Shown here in pieces: positions 38,172-47,209 of a stretch of 64,000 nucleotides of DNA. Each line of letters opens with the position of its first letter. Within the stretch, counting starts at the first letter, position 1. The stretch is from Saprospiraceae bacterium (GTDB taxonomy: Bacteria > Bacteroidota > Bacteroidia > Chitinophagales > Saprospiraceae). The notes beneath the pieces were generated by a model that made no database searches, had not been told where the DNA came from, and saw only the letters and a program-made list of their open reading frames with translations. Location of the stretch: NCBI GenBank assembly GCA_029251525.1, contig JAQXDE010000036.1:1-64000 (forward strand), written 5' to 3'. Made by a program: the position numbers and the translations under genes.

Positions 38172-39203
38172 ATGAAAAATCTAATTTTACTCTCCTTTTT
38201 CCTCTCATTATCTATCAATATTTACAGCCAAGACACTTTTTCCATCATCGCAGTTGATAGTATTACTGGCGAGGTTGGTGCAGCTGGAGCCACCTGTGTC
38301 GATGGTATCGCCCAATGGGGTGGCATTCAATTACTCAATAAAATAATTCCAGGAAAAGGTGGAGTAAATGCACAAGCTTGGATATGTCTTAATCCTCATA
38401 TCAATCTAGATAATGCTATTACTCAAATGGAAAGTGAACTTTCTCCGCAAGAAATTATTGATTGGCTTATTTTGAATGATGCTTGTAACTCCCAAAATTT
38501 CAATCCTGAATATCGACAATATGGAGTGGTTGATTTTGATGATAATGGACACCCTAGAACCGCAGCTTTCACTGGATCTAATGCAGATAACTTTAAAGGA
38601 CATCGAACAGGTGCTGATTACTCCATTCAAGGAAATATTTTACTTGGAGCTGAGGTCTTGGATGGAATGGAAAATGGTTTTAACAATACAAATGGATCTT
38701 TGGCTCAAAAACTAATGGGAGCTATGCAAGGGGCTAATATGCCAGGAGCAGATCAACGATGCTTGGCACGAGGAACATCTTCCACCTCTGCTTTTTTAAG
38801 AATTTTTAAACCAAGTGACGACCTAAATGATCCTTATTTAGAGCTAAGCATTTTAGAAATGCCATTTGGAGAGGAACCTATTGATTCTCTTCAAAGTTTA
38901 TTTTCAACATGGGAAAATACCACCTCGACTGAATCAATTTTAGGTGAAAATAAAATTAGAATTAATCTCTTTCCGAATCCTGTAAATAACTCATTACAAA
39001 TTTCATTGAAAATTGATGCCCAACTTGATCTTTCATTATACATTTTTAATGCCACCAGTGAAATAATGATGGAAAAGAACATTTCTATTTATAAAAATTG
39101 GAATGATCAAATTAATATAAAAAATTTTCCAAATGGACTATATTATTTGAAAGTTGAATCAAAGAATGGTGAATCAAAAACTATAAAATTCATAAAGAAC
39201 TAA
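38172..39203 (+). CDS. DUF1028 protein with type A T9SS sorting domain
   Basis: An exported protein of 343 residues. The signal peptide is residues 1-20 (ending IYSQ). The main domain is DUF1028: DTFSIIAVDSITGEVGAAGAT, GGVNAQAWICLNP, and a segment with FTGSNADNFKGHRTG. DUF1028 has an Ntn-hydrolase-like look, but its activity is not known. The C-terminal 75 residues are a Por secretion domain (INLFPNPVNNSLQI, IKNFPNGLYYLKVES) that directs export and attachment to the surface. It is followed after about 40 bp by a threonine dehydratase gene on the same strand. Confidence 0.87.
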   Translation: MKNLILLSFFLSLSINIYSQDTFSIIAVDSITGEVGAAGATCVDGIAQWGGIQLLNKIIPGKGGVNAQAWICLNPHINLDNAITQMESELSPQEIIDWLILNDACNSQNFNPEYRQYGVVDFDDNGHPRTAAFTGSNADNFKGHRTGADYSIQGNILLGAEVLDGMENGFNNTNGSLAQKLMGAMQGANMPGADQRCLARGTSSTSAFLRIFKPSDDLNDPYLELSILEMPFGEEPIDSLQSLFSTWENTTSTESILGENKIRINLFPNPVNNSLQISLKIDAQLDLSLYIFNATSEIMMEKNISIYKNWNDQINIKNFPNGLYYLKVESKNGESKTIKFIKN

Positions 39204-39246
39204 ATCATAATAATTAACATTTATAATTTAAAACCGAATCTATAGC

Positions 39247-40188
39247 ATGAACTATACTAAAGAGGATTTAATTTTATGTCACGAAAAAATTAAACCATAT
39301 ATTCATCGCACACCTATCCTTACTTCGCAAGCATTGAATGAAATTTCACAAACAAGAATTTATTTCAAATGTGAAAATTTTCAACGGATGGGAGCATTCA
39401 AAATGCGAGGTGCTGCTCATGCCATTTTAAACTTATCTGAAGATCAAAAAACGAACGGTGTAGTTACTCATTCATCAGGAAACTTTGCTCAAGCAGTTGC
39501 ACTAAGTGCTAAAATGCAAGGAATCAAAGCCTACATTGTCATGCCATCAAATGCACCTCAGGTAAAAAAGGATGCCGTCCGAGGTTATGGAGGAATAATA
39601 ACGGAATGTGAACCAAATATAGATGTTCGCCAAGCTACAACTGATAAAATATCAGAAGAAACTGGAGCCTCAAAATTGCACCCTTCCAACCAGGTAGATG
39701 TGATTTTAGGTCAAGGAACTGCTGCCATAGAACTATTAGAGGATCATCCAGATTTAAATGTGATTATGACACCCATTGGTGGCGGTGGCTTAATTGCTGG
39801 AACCGCACTTGCCTCTAATTTTTTCGGAAAAAATTGTAAAACCGTTGGTGGAGAACCATTCCAAGCTGATGATGCTTATCGTTCCCTCCTATCTGGAAAA
39901 ATCGAACTCAATAAAACTGCAAATACCGTTGCCGATGGGTTAAGGACTATTTTAGGAAATCATAATTTTCCAATTATCCAGAAGCATGTTGACCGTATCG
40001 TTAGAGTGGAGGAAAATGAAATAATTACAGCTATGCGATTAATCTGGGAGCGTATGAAAATAATTATCGAACCTTCTTGCGCTGTTCCTTTTGCAGCTTT
40101 ATTAAGAGAAAAGGAAAAATTCACAGGACAAAAAGTAGGGATTATTCTTTCAGGCGGAAATGTTGATCTAGGAAACTTACCATTCTAA
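39247..40188 (+). CDS. Threonine/serine dehydratase (PLP fold type II)
   Basis: A cytoplasmic PLP enzyme of 313 residues that deaminates L-threonine or L-serine to the 2-oxo acid, or possibly racemises serine. The PLP lysine is in MGAFKMRGAAHA, the cofactor phosphate site is IGGGGLIAG, and SSGNFAQAVAL is the substrate loop. The chain stops at ILSGGNVDLG and lacks the C-terminal regulatory domain of biosynthetic IlvA, so it is of the catabolic TdcB or serine racemase type. It follows the DUF1028 gene by about 40 bp. Confidence 0.9.
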   Translation: MNYTKEDLILCHEKIKPYIHRTPILTSQALNEISQTRIYFKCENFQRMGAFKMRGAAHAILNLSEDQKTNGVVTHSSGNFAQAVALSAKMQGIKAYIVMPSNAPQVKKDAVRGYGGIITECEPNIDVRQATTDKISEETGASKLHPSNQVDVILGQGTAAIELLEDHPDLNVIMTPIGGGGLIAGTALASNFFGKNCKTVGGEPFQADDAYRSLLSGKIELNKTANTVADGLRTILGNHNFPIIQKHVDRIVRVEENEIITAMRLIWERMKIIIEPSCAVPFAALLREKEKFTGQKVGIILSGGNVDLGNLPF

Positions 40189-40194
40189 TTTTTT

Positions 40195-40430
40195 CTAAAT
40201 CTCATACAATTCAACTAGCAGATCATCAGGATCAGAAAAAAAACCGTGTTTTAGTGTACTAATGAACACGAATAATTTCAGAACTAATTCCTTTTTTAGC
40301 TGATTGATTGATCGTTAATTCCATTTTTTTCACTTGAAAAGTAAGATGTCTTTAACCTGGAACCTCTAGTGTTGAAATTCTCCTAGACGGATTTGAAAAT
40401 GAAAAAAACGAGATGCAATAGACTCCATTT
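40195..40430 (-). pseudogene. Decayed VOC/glyoxalase gene
   Basis: On the minus strand the fragments SRRISTLEVPG, HLTFQVKKMELTINQSAK, KGISSEIIRVH and KHGFFSDPDDLLVELYEI appear in order, a standard glyoxalase-type C-terminal half. They are broken by a stop after VPG, a stop after RVH, and a frameshift at an 8-base T run before SDPDD. A Met near 40428 may be the old start of this part; the N-terminal half is missing or unrecognisable. It is clearly no longer functional. It is unlike the intact VOC gene at 35.1 kb. Confidence 0.7.
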
Positions 40431-40625
40431 AGCGATAAATCTAACTTATAAGAATCTTGTTTTACTCTATTCTAATAATACCTAAACTCAAAATATTGTT
40501 TTAAATATTTGTAATATTTTTGGTAATCTGTGCAAATGGTTGTGATATGATAATTTTTTTTTAGCATTGTTCAACTCAAAAAAATTAATAATTACAATTA
40601 TACTTTAGTTCCTTATCATTTTTAT
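40431..40625. other. AT-rich remainder of the interval
   Basis: About 200 bp between the decayed VOC gene and the bidirectional terminator; nothing recognisable was found. Confidence 0.3.
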
Positions 40626-40677
40626 GTAATTGAAAAAGATGGATTCAAAAATTCTTGAACCCATCTTTTTCAATTAC
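40626..40677. terminator. Bidirectional terminator
   Basis: GTAATTGAAAAAGATGG pairs with CCATCTTTTTCAATTAC, with an inner TTCAA/TTGAA stem. The A tract on one side and T tract on the other make it suitable in both directions, for the plus-strand side and the converging glucosaminidase gene, whose stop codon is next to it. Confidence 0.8.
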
Positions 40678-40680
40678 ATC

Positions 40681-41394
40681 TCAAACATCATATTTACTCA
40701 ATTCCAAACTCTCAATTAGTCGAATTAACTTTTTCGCATAATGTGGATCAGTAGCGTATCCTGCTTGTTTCAAACCCACTGCCCAATTTTTATAATCTGT
40801 CTTTCCCAAAGTCAATAAATGCTTATACCTCCCCTTTTGGAGAAAAAGAGAATGTGCTCTAAAACTTTCCCACGCTGATGGATATGTTCTAAAAAAATCT
40901 TTGTGATGATCATCAGAGAAATTTTTACAATGTCCCTTCTTACATTTTTTGGAAAAACATTTTATCCCAAAATGATTATTAGCTTCTTTAGCCAAAGGGC
41001 TTTTACCCGCGGAACTTTCGAGTAAACCCTGTGCCAAAGTGATACTTGCAGGAATTCCAAATTGTTCCATTTCTGACCTCGCTACATCAGAAAATCTCTC
41101 AATATAAATGAATTGTTGAGAGTTTGGTTTAACTGGAATATCAAAATTTAAGTGGCTGGAGTTTCCTTTTTGACTAATTACTTCTTTCTCACCTAAAAAA
41201 CCTCCTACCCTATTGGGAATCTCAGAAATTGAAAATCTATTTCCCGTCTCAAATTGAAATTGAACATGAAAATCTTTTATCCACAAAAAAAAAACAAAGA
41301 GAAAAAAATAACCAAACCTCCATTTAAAAGGCTCCATTAATAGCCATAGGTGTTGCACCTTCGCCTTTGCTAGGCGTTGCATTTTTTGTAACAT
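40681..41394 (-). CDS. Glucosaminidase-domain protein (peptidoglycan hydrolase)
   Basis: Cleaves peptidoglycan sugar chains. After a membrane segment (RFGYFFLFVFFLWI, residues 26-39) and a variable linker, residues about 90-230 form a FlgJ/LytG-like glucosaminidase domain: GIPASITLAQGLLESSAGKS contains the catalytic Glu, then NNHFGIKC, FRTYPSAWESFRAHS and GYATDPHYAKKLI. The protein is 237 residues if the first ATG is used; Met20 is also a possible start and would place the membrane segment nearer to the N-terminus. It stands alone with a terminator directly after it. Confidence 0.88.
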   Translation of the reverse strand: MLQKMQRLAKAKVQHLWLLMEPFKWRFGYFFLFVFFLWIKDFHVQFQFETGNRFSISEIPNRVGGFLGEKEVISQKGNSSHLNFDIPVKPNSQQFIYIERFSDVARSEMEQFGIPASITLAQGLLESSAGKSPLAKEANNHFGIKCFSKKCKKGHCKNFSDDHHKDFFRTYPSAWESFRAHSLFLQKGRYKHLLTLGKTDYKNWAVGLKQAGYATDPHYAKKLIRLIESLELSKYDV

Positions 41395-41740
41395 AATTAG
41401 AATAGTTTTATAGTTTAGAAAATAGTTTTAATCCGAAATGGCTAATTAATTCCACTAGCATAGCAACTAATTGATATTCAATAAGTAAAAAACATAAAAA
41501 ATGAATTGGTAATCTTTGAGTAGTTACTAACGAATAGTTTTTCTCAAACTTGGAAGAAGTCTTGATTTTTTCTTAATCTAAATTATAACAAATTTTTTAA
41601 TTAAAAAAATGACTTTTCTCAAAAAATAGATAAATTCTAATTTAAAGAAACAAGAAAAATACTTAACTAATTGAATATGAGTATTTTAAGTTTATATATT
41701 ACCTTTAATGTAATTGTATTGTTATAAAAATAATTTTATA
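41395..41740. other. Intergenic, nothing recognised
   Basis: About 350 bp of very AT-rich DNA between two minus-strand genes. It shows no protein-like frame and no clear hairpin. Confidence 0.4.
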
Positions 41741-42565
41741 CTACTTTTTTTTAAGAAGAAACTTTTGAAGTTTTGATAATTTATCGGTATTTATCAAATC
41801 AATTTCCATTTCCAATAGTTTTATCCAAAGATTTTCATCTTCAGGAGTAGCCCAAAGTCTCGCCTTTTTTCCCTGATCATGTATTCTCCTAATAAAGCTA
41901 GATATTCTTAATAAAGCAGCAGCATCAACCTGACTATAATCCTCAACTTGTGCAACTTTCCCTGCATTCTCACTAATAAAAGGCATCAAATACGATGGGT
42001 AATTTTTTTCCAAATCACTTAGCCGACCATCTAAAGTCATCAATTGCAAACTATCTTGTTGTAAAGCTTCAAAAGGTCGATCACCTGATAAAATCACCGT
42101 CACCTTTCCTTCATGAAATTTACCTTTTTCATAATAATTCAACATTTCCCGAAAAGGAAAAAGTAAATCTCGAAGTTCTCGATAAGTTTGATTTGGGTAA
42201 CTTTTTATATCAATCCATAAGTAAAAAACACCTTCATAATCTTTATAAATTTCTTTACCACATCTTTTCCATCGTCGCCAAAGTGGTTTTAAATATTGTC
42301 GATTAAGCGGTTTTAATCTTGGAAAAGACCTATTAGGCATGTCATGTCCAACTACCAATTTTCCATAAATATATAATACATCAGCTTCCACGCTTGTAAA
42401 TCCATGTCGCAAAGCATCCTTCAAAGGTTTGTTACGAAAATAGTCATTATGAGAATGGGCTTGGGGTAATGGAGTTATTTGTGCATTCAATGAAACAGCA
42501 GCAGCAATCCATAAGATGGACAGAGAAAGAATAATTTTTGAATAAAGAAATGTAATATTTAGCAT
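41741..42565 (-). CDS. PI-PLC/GDPD-like phosphodiesterase (AIM6-type)
   Basis: An exported protein of 274 residues. Residues 1-29 are a signal peptide (AAAVSLNAQ). The TIM-barrel active-site segments are PLPQAHSHNDYFR, GFTSVEADVLYIYGKLVVGHD with catalytic His and Glu/Asp, and FYLWIDIKSYP. These match the AIM6-like group related to glycerophosphodiester phosphodiesterases and PI-specific phospholipase C. It probably cleaves a phosphodiester of an exported lipid or headgroup. It is 53 bp downstream of the ybaK-like gene and could be co-transcribed. Confidence 0.8.
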   Translation of the reverse strand: MLNITFLYSKIILSLSILWIAAAVSLNAQITPLPQAHSHNDYFRNKPLKDALRHGFTSVEADVLYIYGKLVVGHDMPNRSFPRLKPLNRQYLKPLWRRWKRCGKEIYKDYEGVFYLWIDIKSYPNQTYRELRDLLFPFREMLNYYEKGKFHEGKVTVILSGDRPFEALQQDSLQLMTLDGRLSDLEKNYPSYLMPFISENAGKVAQVEDYSQVDAAALLRISSFIRRIHDQGKKARLWATPEDENLWIKLLEMEIDLINTDKLSKLQKFLLKKK

Positions 42566-42618
42566 TTATGAAAAATTGTTTTTTAACAAGGACATTTATT
42601 TAGTTTTAGAATAATACC

Positions 42619-43095
42619 TCAATCGATATCCGTAATTTGGACCAATTGACCATCGGTGATTTTTAATAAGTCACTTGGATTCAACTTAACTAAAATTCCT
42701 CTAATTCCAGCATTGATATAAATATTATTAAATTCCAACGTAGATTGATCTATGAATACTGGATAATTTTTTTTCATTCCAATAGGTGAACATCCACCAC
42801 GGATATAACCGGTCAAATTCAATAATTCTTTTACCTGTATCAAAGCAATTTTCTTGTTTCCTGATACCTTGGCTAATGATTTTAAATTCAAGGTTTGATT
42901 ACCATTGATTACTGCTATCAAAACCCCGTTTTTGTCCCCTCTTGCTACTAATGTCTTAAAAACATTATCTGCTATAAAGAAATTATCTCCTGCCATTTTT
43001 TTAACCGATAAATTCTCTTCGTTGTATTCGTATTCCACAGTTTCATAGATTATTTTTCTTTGGTCAAGTAACCTAAGTGCGTTGGTTTTTTTCAT
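42619..43095 (-). CDS. ybaK: Cys-tRNA(Pro)/Cys-tRNA(Cys) deacylase YbaK
   Basis: A 158-residue trans-editing enzyme that removes cysteine mis-attached to tRNA(Pro), keeping translation accurate. The YbaK fold is shown by KKTNALRLLDQRKIIYE at the start, VFKTLVARGDKNGVLIAVI with the conserved Lys, and GYIRGGCSPIGMKKNYPVFI. Length and ends match the family. It is upstream of the phosphodiesterase gene and divergent from the serine hydrolase gene. Confidence 0.93.
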   Translation of the reverse strand: MKKTNALRLLDQRKIIYETVEYEYNEENLSVKKMAGDNFFIADNVFKTLVARGDKNGVLIAVINGNQTLNLKSLAKVSGNKKIALIQVKELLNLTGYIRGGCSPIGMKKNYPVFIDQSTLEFNNIYINAGIRGILVKLNPSDLLKITDGQLVQITDID

Positions 43096-43220
43096 GAAAA
43101 AAAATAATGTTTAAAAAATACTAAAAATGAAAATTACAAAATCTTAAATTAGTTTTCTACTCCTGTCATTTTTTTCCTAGCTTTAAAGATTACTAACCTA
43201 ATTTATTAAATCCTATCAAA

Positions 43221-44456
43221 ATGCTAAACAAAATTTTGAAATTAATTGGTATCATAATTTTATTACTTTTTGTTATTGCTGTTTTCAACTATGAAAAAAT
43301 AAATAAACTCCGAAAGGTTGTAAGTCTTTTTGAGAAAGAGAATATTGTTGAAAACTTTCTTCATATGGAAGACATAAATGAGACTTCTAACTTAATAAAA
43401 TCCCCCTCTCCTACTCGATTGCCAGTAAACCTTACTCATCAACTTCCTATTGATTTTTCAAGTAACGGAAAGACCATCGATGTACAAGACTTTATAGATC
43501 ATTCTATGACAACCGGGTTAATGATTATTCATAAAGACACTATTATTCTTGAAAACTATACTCGAGGCTTAACTCCTGAAACAACTCATATTTCATGGTC
43601 TATGGCAAAATCATTTATTTCTGGAATGATCGGAATTGCAATTGAAGAGGGAAAAATCAAAAGTATTCAAGATCAAATTACCGATTATTTACCCCAGTTT
43701 AAAGGGACTGGATACGAAGGAGTCACTATTAAGAATGCTTTAGAGATGAGTTCTGGAGTAGGATTCAATGAGGATTACTCTGATTTTAATTCTGACATTA
43801 ATCGTTTTGGAAGATACTTTGCCTTAGGCCAATCTTTTGAAAAATTTGCCTTAAGTCTTAAAAATACTCGAAAGCCTGGTACCTTCAACCATTATGTTAG
43901 CATTGATACTCAGGTTCTTGGTATGGTCTTAAAAAAGGCAACAGGGAAATCAATTACTCAATTTATGCAAAATAAAATCTGGAACCCGATAGGAATGGAA
44001 GATGATGCTCAATGGATAATTGATGAGGATGGAATGGAACTGGCACTAGGTGGACTGAATGCAACATTGCGGGATTATGGAAAATACGGACTATTATATT
44101 TGCACGAAGGAAATTGGTTTGGTAATCAAATAATTTCACAAAATTGGGTCAAACAATCAATAACTATGGATGGACCTCATTTGCAACCTGGAATCAATCA
44201 ATTTTCGAGTAATGATTTAGGCTATGGACTTCAATGGTGGATCCCACAAGAAGCTGATGGAGCATTCCTGGCGTCAGGAATTTATAATCAACATATATAT
44301 ATACAACCAAATCGAGACTTAGTAATTGTCAAATTATCTGGTAACTACCATTTTAAAACAAATAAAGATCTAGAGAAAAGTCAACATATTGACTTTTTTA
44401 AAAGCATAGTAGAACAGTTTCCAAAAAATATAATTGCAAATAAGACTGTTGAATAA
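43221..44456 (+). CDS. Serine hydrolase, class C beta-lactamase-like
   Basis: A 411-residue penicillin-binding-protein-like hydrolase. Residues 5-23 form an N-terminal membrane anchor or uncleaved signal. The nucleophile motif is SMAK (Ser127-Lys130), and the tyrosine motif is YVS in FNHYVSIDTQV instead of the more common YxN. Near the end, SGIYNQHIYIQPNRD takes the place of the usual KTG strand. Such proteins act as esterases or peptidases at the cell envelope. The gene lies 16 bp before an HExxH lipoprotein gene, so the two are probably one operon. Confidence 0.87.
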   Translation: MLNKILKLIGIIILLLFVIAVFNYEKINKLRKVVSLFEKENIVENFLHMEDINETSNLIKSPSPTRLPVNLTHQLPIDFSSNGKTIDVQDFIDHSMTTGLMIIHKDTIILENYTRGLTPETTHISWSMAKSFISGMIGIAIEEGKIKSIQDQITDYLPQFKGTGYEGVTIKNALEMSSGVGFNEDYSDFNSDINRFGRYFALGQSFEKFALSLKNTRKPGTFNHYVSIDTQVLGMVLKKATGKSITQFMQNKIWNPIGMEDDAQWIIDEDGMELALGGLNATLRDYGKYGLLYLHEGNWFGNQIISQNWVKQSITMDGPHLQPGINQFSSNDLGYGLQWWIPQEADGAFLASGIYNQHIYIQPNRDLVIVKLSGNYHFKTNKDLEKSQHIDFFKSIVEQFPKNIIANKTVE

Positions 44457-44472
44457 ACATAAAGAAAATATA

Positions 44473-45444
44473 ATGAGTAATATAAGATTTCTACTTTCTG
44501 GTTTGCTTGCTTGCTTGCTATTTAATGGTTGTATGAAAGACAATGCAACTGAGTATGTCGTCGATGCTGACTTTGAAGAGTATGTGCAAAGGTTTATTAT
44601 TGAAGCAGCAGCTAGAGGAATGGAAATTGATTTTAGTGACACAGGTTTATTAATTGAATATTCAGATAGAATTGTAGATGGTGCTAGCGGATATTGTTAT
44701 TTAGGTGAACATCATATCGTTATAGATAAAGCAGAATGGACTGCATTAACTGATACTCAAAAAGAGTATTTAATTTTCCATGAGCTTGGGCATTGTGAGT
44801 TAAATCGACGACATAAAAATGACCAATTTGATAATTTACTTTGGAAAAGCCTAATGCGAGGAGATCCGTTAATTGGAACTCAACTTAACATTCCAGTTCC
44901 CTACCATGGCTTTCGAAAAAACTACTATCGAAATGAATTATTCAATGAATACATTACTGCTCCTGTTTGGAGTAATCCGTCATTTGCCATCGATGATATT
45001 TTTCAATCTGATAAAGAATTAATTATCGAGCGCCAAAATACTCCTAGAGTTTTTGAGGCGCCTACCGAGGTTGGTGAAAATTTTGAAATGGAATTTCAGA
45101 TCAATGGACTTAACAGTGTCCCCTTTATTACTGAATTAACATGGGGAACAGGCTCCCAGGGTTTCTTTGTCCGAATTTATCGTAATTTTGGTACTTATAT
45201 AGGTGCTTTGGAAAATGGAAAGGACCAACAAATATTTTATCATCCTACTAAAGATAATTTAAATAAAATCACTGTTAGACAGAGAGATGGTATGACTCAA
45301 TTATTTTTTGATAATAATTTAATTTATCATTTTGATGAATTACCTTTCAATCTTACCAATATCAAATTGGAAGCTAAAGACGGTACCGGAGCCTTAGTAT
45401 CTAGTTTTTCCGTTGAGAGTTTTAACTTAAATAAAATACTATAA
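44473..45444 (+). CDS. Lipoprotein with HExxH metallopeptidase-like motif
   Basis: I choose the ATG at 44473 because it gives a lipoprotein signal (LLACLLFNGC, Cys20) and avoids overlap with the previous gene; an upstream start at 44434 would overlap it. The 323-residue protein has FHELGHCELNRRH (His103, Glu104, His107, with His114 seven further on), a zinc-protease-like motif that is not a textbook metzincin spacing. The second half (residues about 190-320) looks like a beta-rich LamG/lectin-like domain (ITELTWGTGSQGFFVRIYRN, FDELPFNLTNIKLEAKDGTG). The substrate is unknown. Confidence 0.75.
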   Translation: MSNIRFLLSGLLACLLFNGCMKDNATEYVVDADFEEYVQRFIIEAAARGMEIDFSDTGLLIEYSDRIVDGASGYCYLGEHHIVIDKAEWTALTDTQKEYLIFHELGHCELNRRHKNDQFDNLLWKSLMRGDPLIGTQLNIPVPYHGFRKNYYRNELFNEYITAPVWSNPSFAIDDIFQSDKELIIERQNTPRVFEAPTEVGENFEMEFQINGLNSVPFITELTWGTGSQGFFVRIYRNFGTYIGALENGKDQQIFYHPTKDNLNKITVRQRDGMTQLFFDNNLIYHFDELPFNLTNIKLEAKDGTGALVSSFSVESFNLNKIL

Positions 45445-46363
45445 AAAAATCTTGGCTTTTTAAATTATCACATTTTTTCAATTTTTTAATCTGGCTTTTA
45501 TACCTTATAATATAGATTTATTTGAACCAAGCCAAATAGAACTAAAATAGTGATAAGATAGTTTGGGTATATTTGACTTCAAATATTCTATTCTTTACCA
45601 TACTTGCCAATAATATAGCAAACCCATCAATTCTTTTTTCCAATACCTAAAACTCATAAATCCTTTCCTAAATGATATATATAATCCCTTTTACTGCTTT
45701 TGAAAACCTCCTCCACTCCTACCCTACTCTGATCTAGTATTTCAAAAAAATACTTTTAATCAAAATTCCTATTTAATTTTTCTTTTGGATACTTTGATAA
45801 GTCAAATCCGTTTTCAATCCGGACTCAATAGATCTAAACTGAAATCCTAATCCTCCTCTAAAATGCGTAAAATTCTACCGTAACTGAATCAGTATTTATT
45901 GATACAAATCCTTAAAATTACCTTCATCAAATTTATAAGAAAGAGTTATTTTCAAAAATTCCATTGTATTCATCAATGATATGCTTGAGATCCTTTAATA
46001 TTGGCATAAGGTTATTATCGATCACATATTAAATATTACAACTTTTCTATAAGCAATTTAAATTCTTTTCCAACTTATTAAAATTACTATTTCAATAAGT
46101 AATTCAGTTATTGAAAAATTATAAAATTTGAAAATTTGAAAATTCACATAACTAAGTTTGTTAGCTAATTAAAATGAATAAGTGTTAGCTTTTTCTGATA
46201 ATTATATTGTAGCTGATTTGGATGATAGCTTCTTGAATATTTAGTTATTGTCGTTGCTATTGATTTGATAGCCCTTAGAATTATCAAAGTGAATGAATTA
46301 TGAAAGAAATACTAAACGAGAGTTGAACTTTAATAAATATGTATAATGGCCAGAAAACATATT
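45445..46363. other. Non-coding interval left of the partition region
   Basis: No intact gene. On the minus strand at about 45773-45868 a protein-like tail THFRGGLGFQFRSIESGLKT, then DLTYQSIQKKN and a stop, resembles the final strands of an outer-membrane beta-barrel, but it is cut off upstream by stops. The remainder is AT-rich without clear structure. Confidence 0.35.
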
Positions 46364-46364
46364 A

Positions 46365-46379
46365 CTGTAATTATTACAG
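46365..46379. repeat. CTGTAAT-T-ATTACAG palindrome
   Basis: A perfect 15-bp palindrome with 7-bp arms. It is the leftmost clear member of a family of CTGTA/TACAG sites that flank parA and its partner gene and is a candidate partition or operator site. Confidence 0.6.
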
Positions 46380-46416
46380 AAAAAACATTAATATTCCTGT
46401 ATAAATAATGATTATT

Positions 46417-46430
46417 CTGTATAAATACAG
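46417..46430. repeat. CTGTAT-AA-ATACAG palindrome
   Basis: A 14-bp site with 6-bp perfect arms from the same family, 38 bp to the right of the previous one. A half site CCTGTATAAATA lies between them. Confidence 0.55.
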
Positions 46431-46714
46431 CAAATCATATTTCTCAAAATAAAGTTAAGATTGATATTCAAGCTCTTCACCGTTTAAAATCGATTAGATT
46501 AAAATTATTGCCCAACTTTTATTACCCACTAATTTTCCTTAACCATATACGGCCAAGGTCTGAGCTAATTTATATTTAATTAAGTTCAACAAATCCTGAT
46601 TCAATCACTAATTACCTAATCTAGTTTTTAAGATATATTATCTAACCCATTTCTGCGATATTAATTTAGCATTCTAATCAAATGATATGTGTTAATGCAA
46701 TATTACTATTACAA

Positions 46715-46744
46715 TACAGAAAAGTACAGAAAAGTACAGAAAAG
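46715..46744 (+). repeat. Three exact tandem copies of TACAGAAAAG
   Basis: The 10-bp unit repeats three times without change, so the TACAG half sites fall on the same face of the helix. This spacing suits cooperative binding of a small dimeric protein and lies about 470 bp upstream of parA. Confidence 0.7.
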
Positions 46745-47062
46745 TATTTTAATTCTGGTTCTCATCACAATCTGCATTTAATTTATTAACTACCCTAAAA
46801 TTATTAATATTGATATTTAACTATTAAAAATTTTATAAGATTATTACATCTTACTCTTTTCTGACCTCTTCAAATAAAAAATAGCACTTATTAATTATCG
46901 AAATAATACCGCGTCTCATATAATTGAATAAATTACTCAAATATTTAGCAATCAATAATCGATTAAAAAGGAATTACTCCATCAATAATTAATCTAGAAA
47001 TCTAAAAGTTAAGATTCTCTATACTTTCATTCTAGTTTAAAAGTTGTTAAACTTAATATTTA

Positions 47063-47146
47063 TGTAATATTTACAGAAATATACAGCAAAAAATGTAATA
47101 AGACAATATTTATACAGATATATACAGCAATATTCTGTAAATCAAT
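47063..47146. repeat. Cluster of TACAG / CTGTAA half sites upstream of parA
   Basis: Between about 47063 and 47146 the sequence holds ATTTACAGAAATATACAGCA, TTATACAGATATATACAGCA and TTCTGTAAAT, giving at least five half sites within 85 bp and ending about 65 bp before the parA start. The position fits an operator for parA autoregulation, a centromere site, or both. Confidence 0.6.
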
Positions 47147-47209
47147 TTTATAGTCTCAGCAAGTAGCTATATTCGCCAAATTGTTTCATTCTAAAATATA
47201 AATTATAAT

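Noticed and set aside
44434-44472. Upstream start of the HExxH lipoprotein
   Set aside because: It overlaps the preceding gene and displaces the lipobox from the N-terminus.
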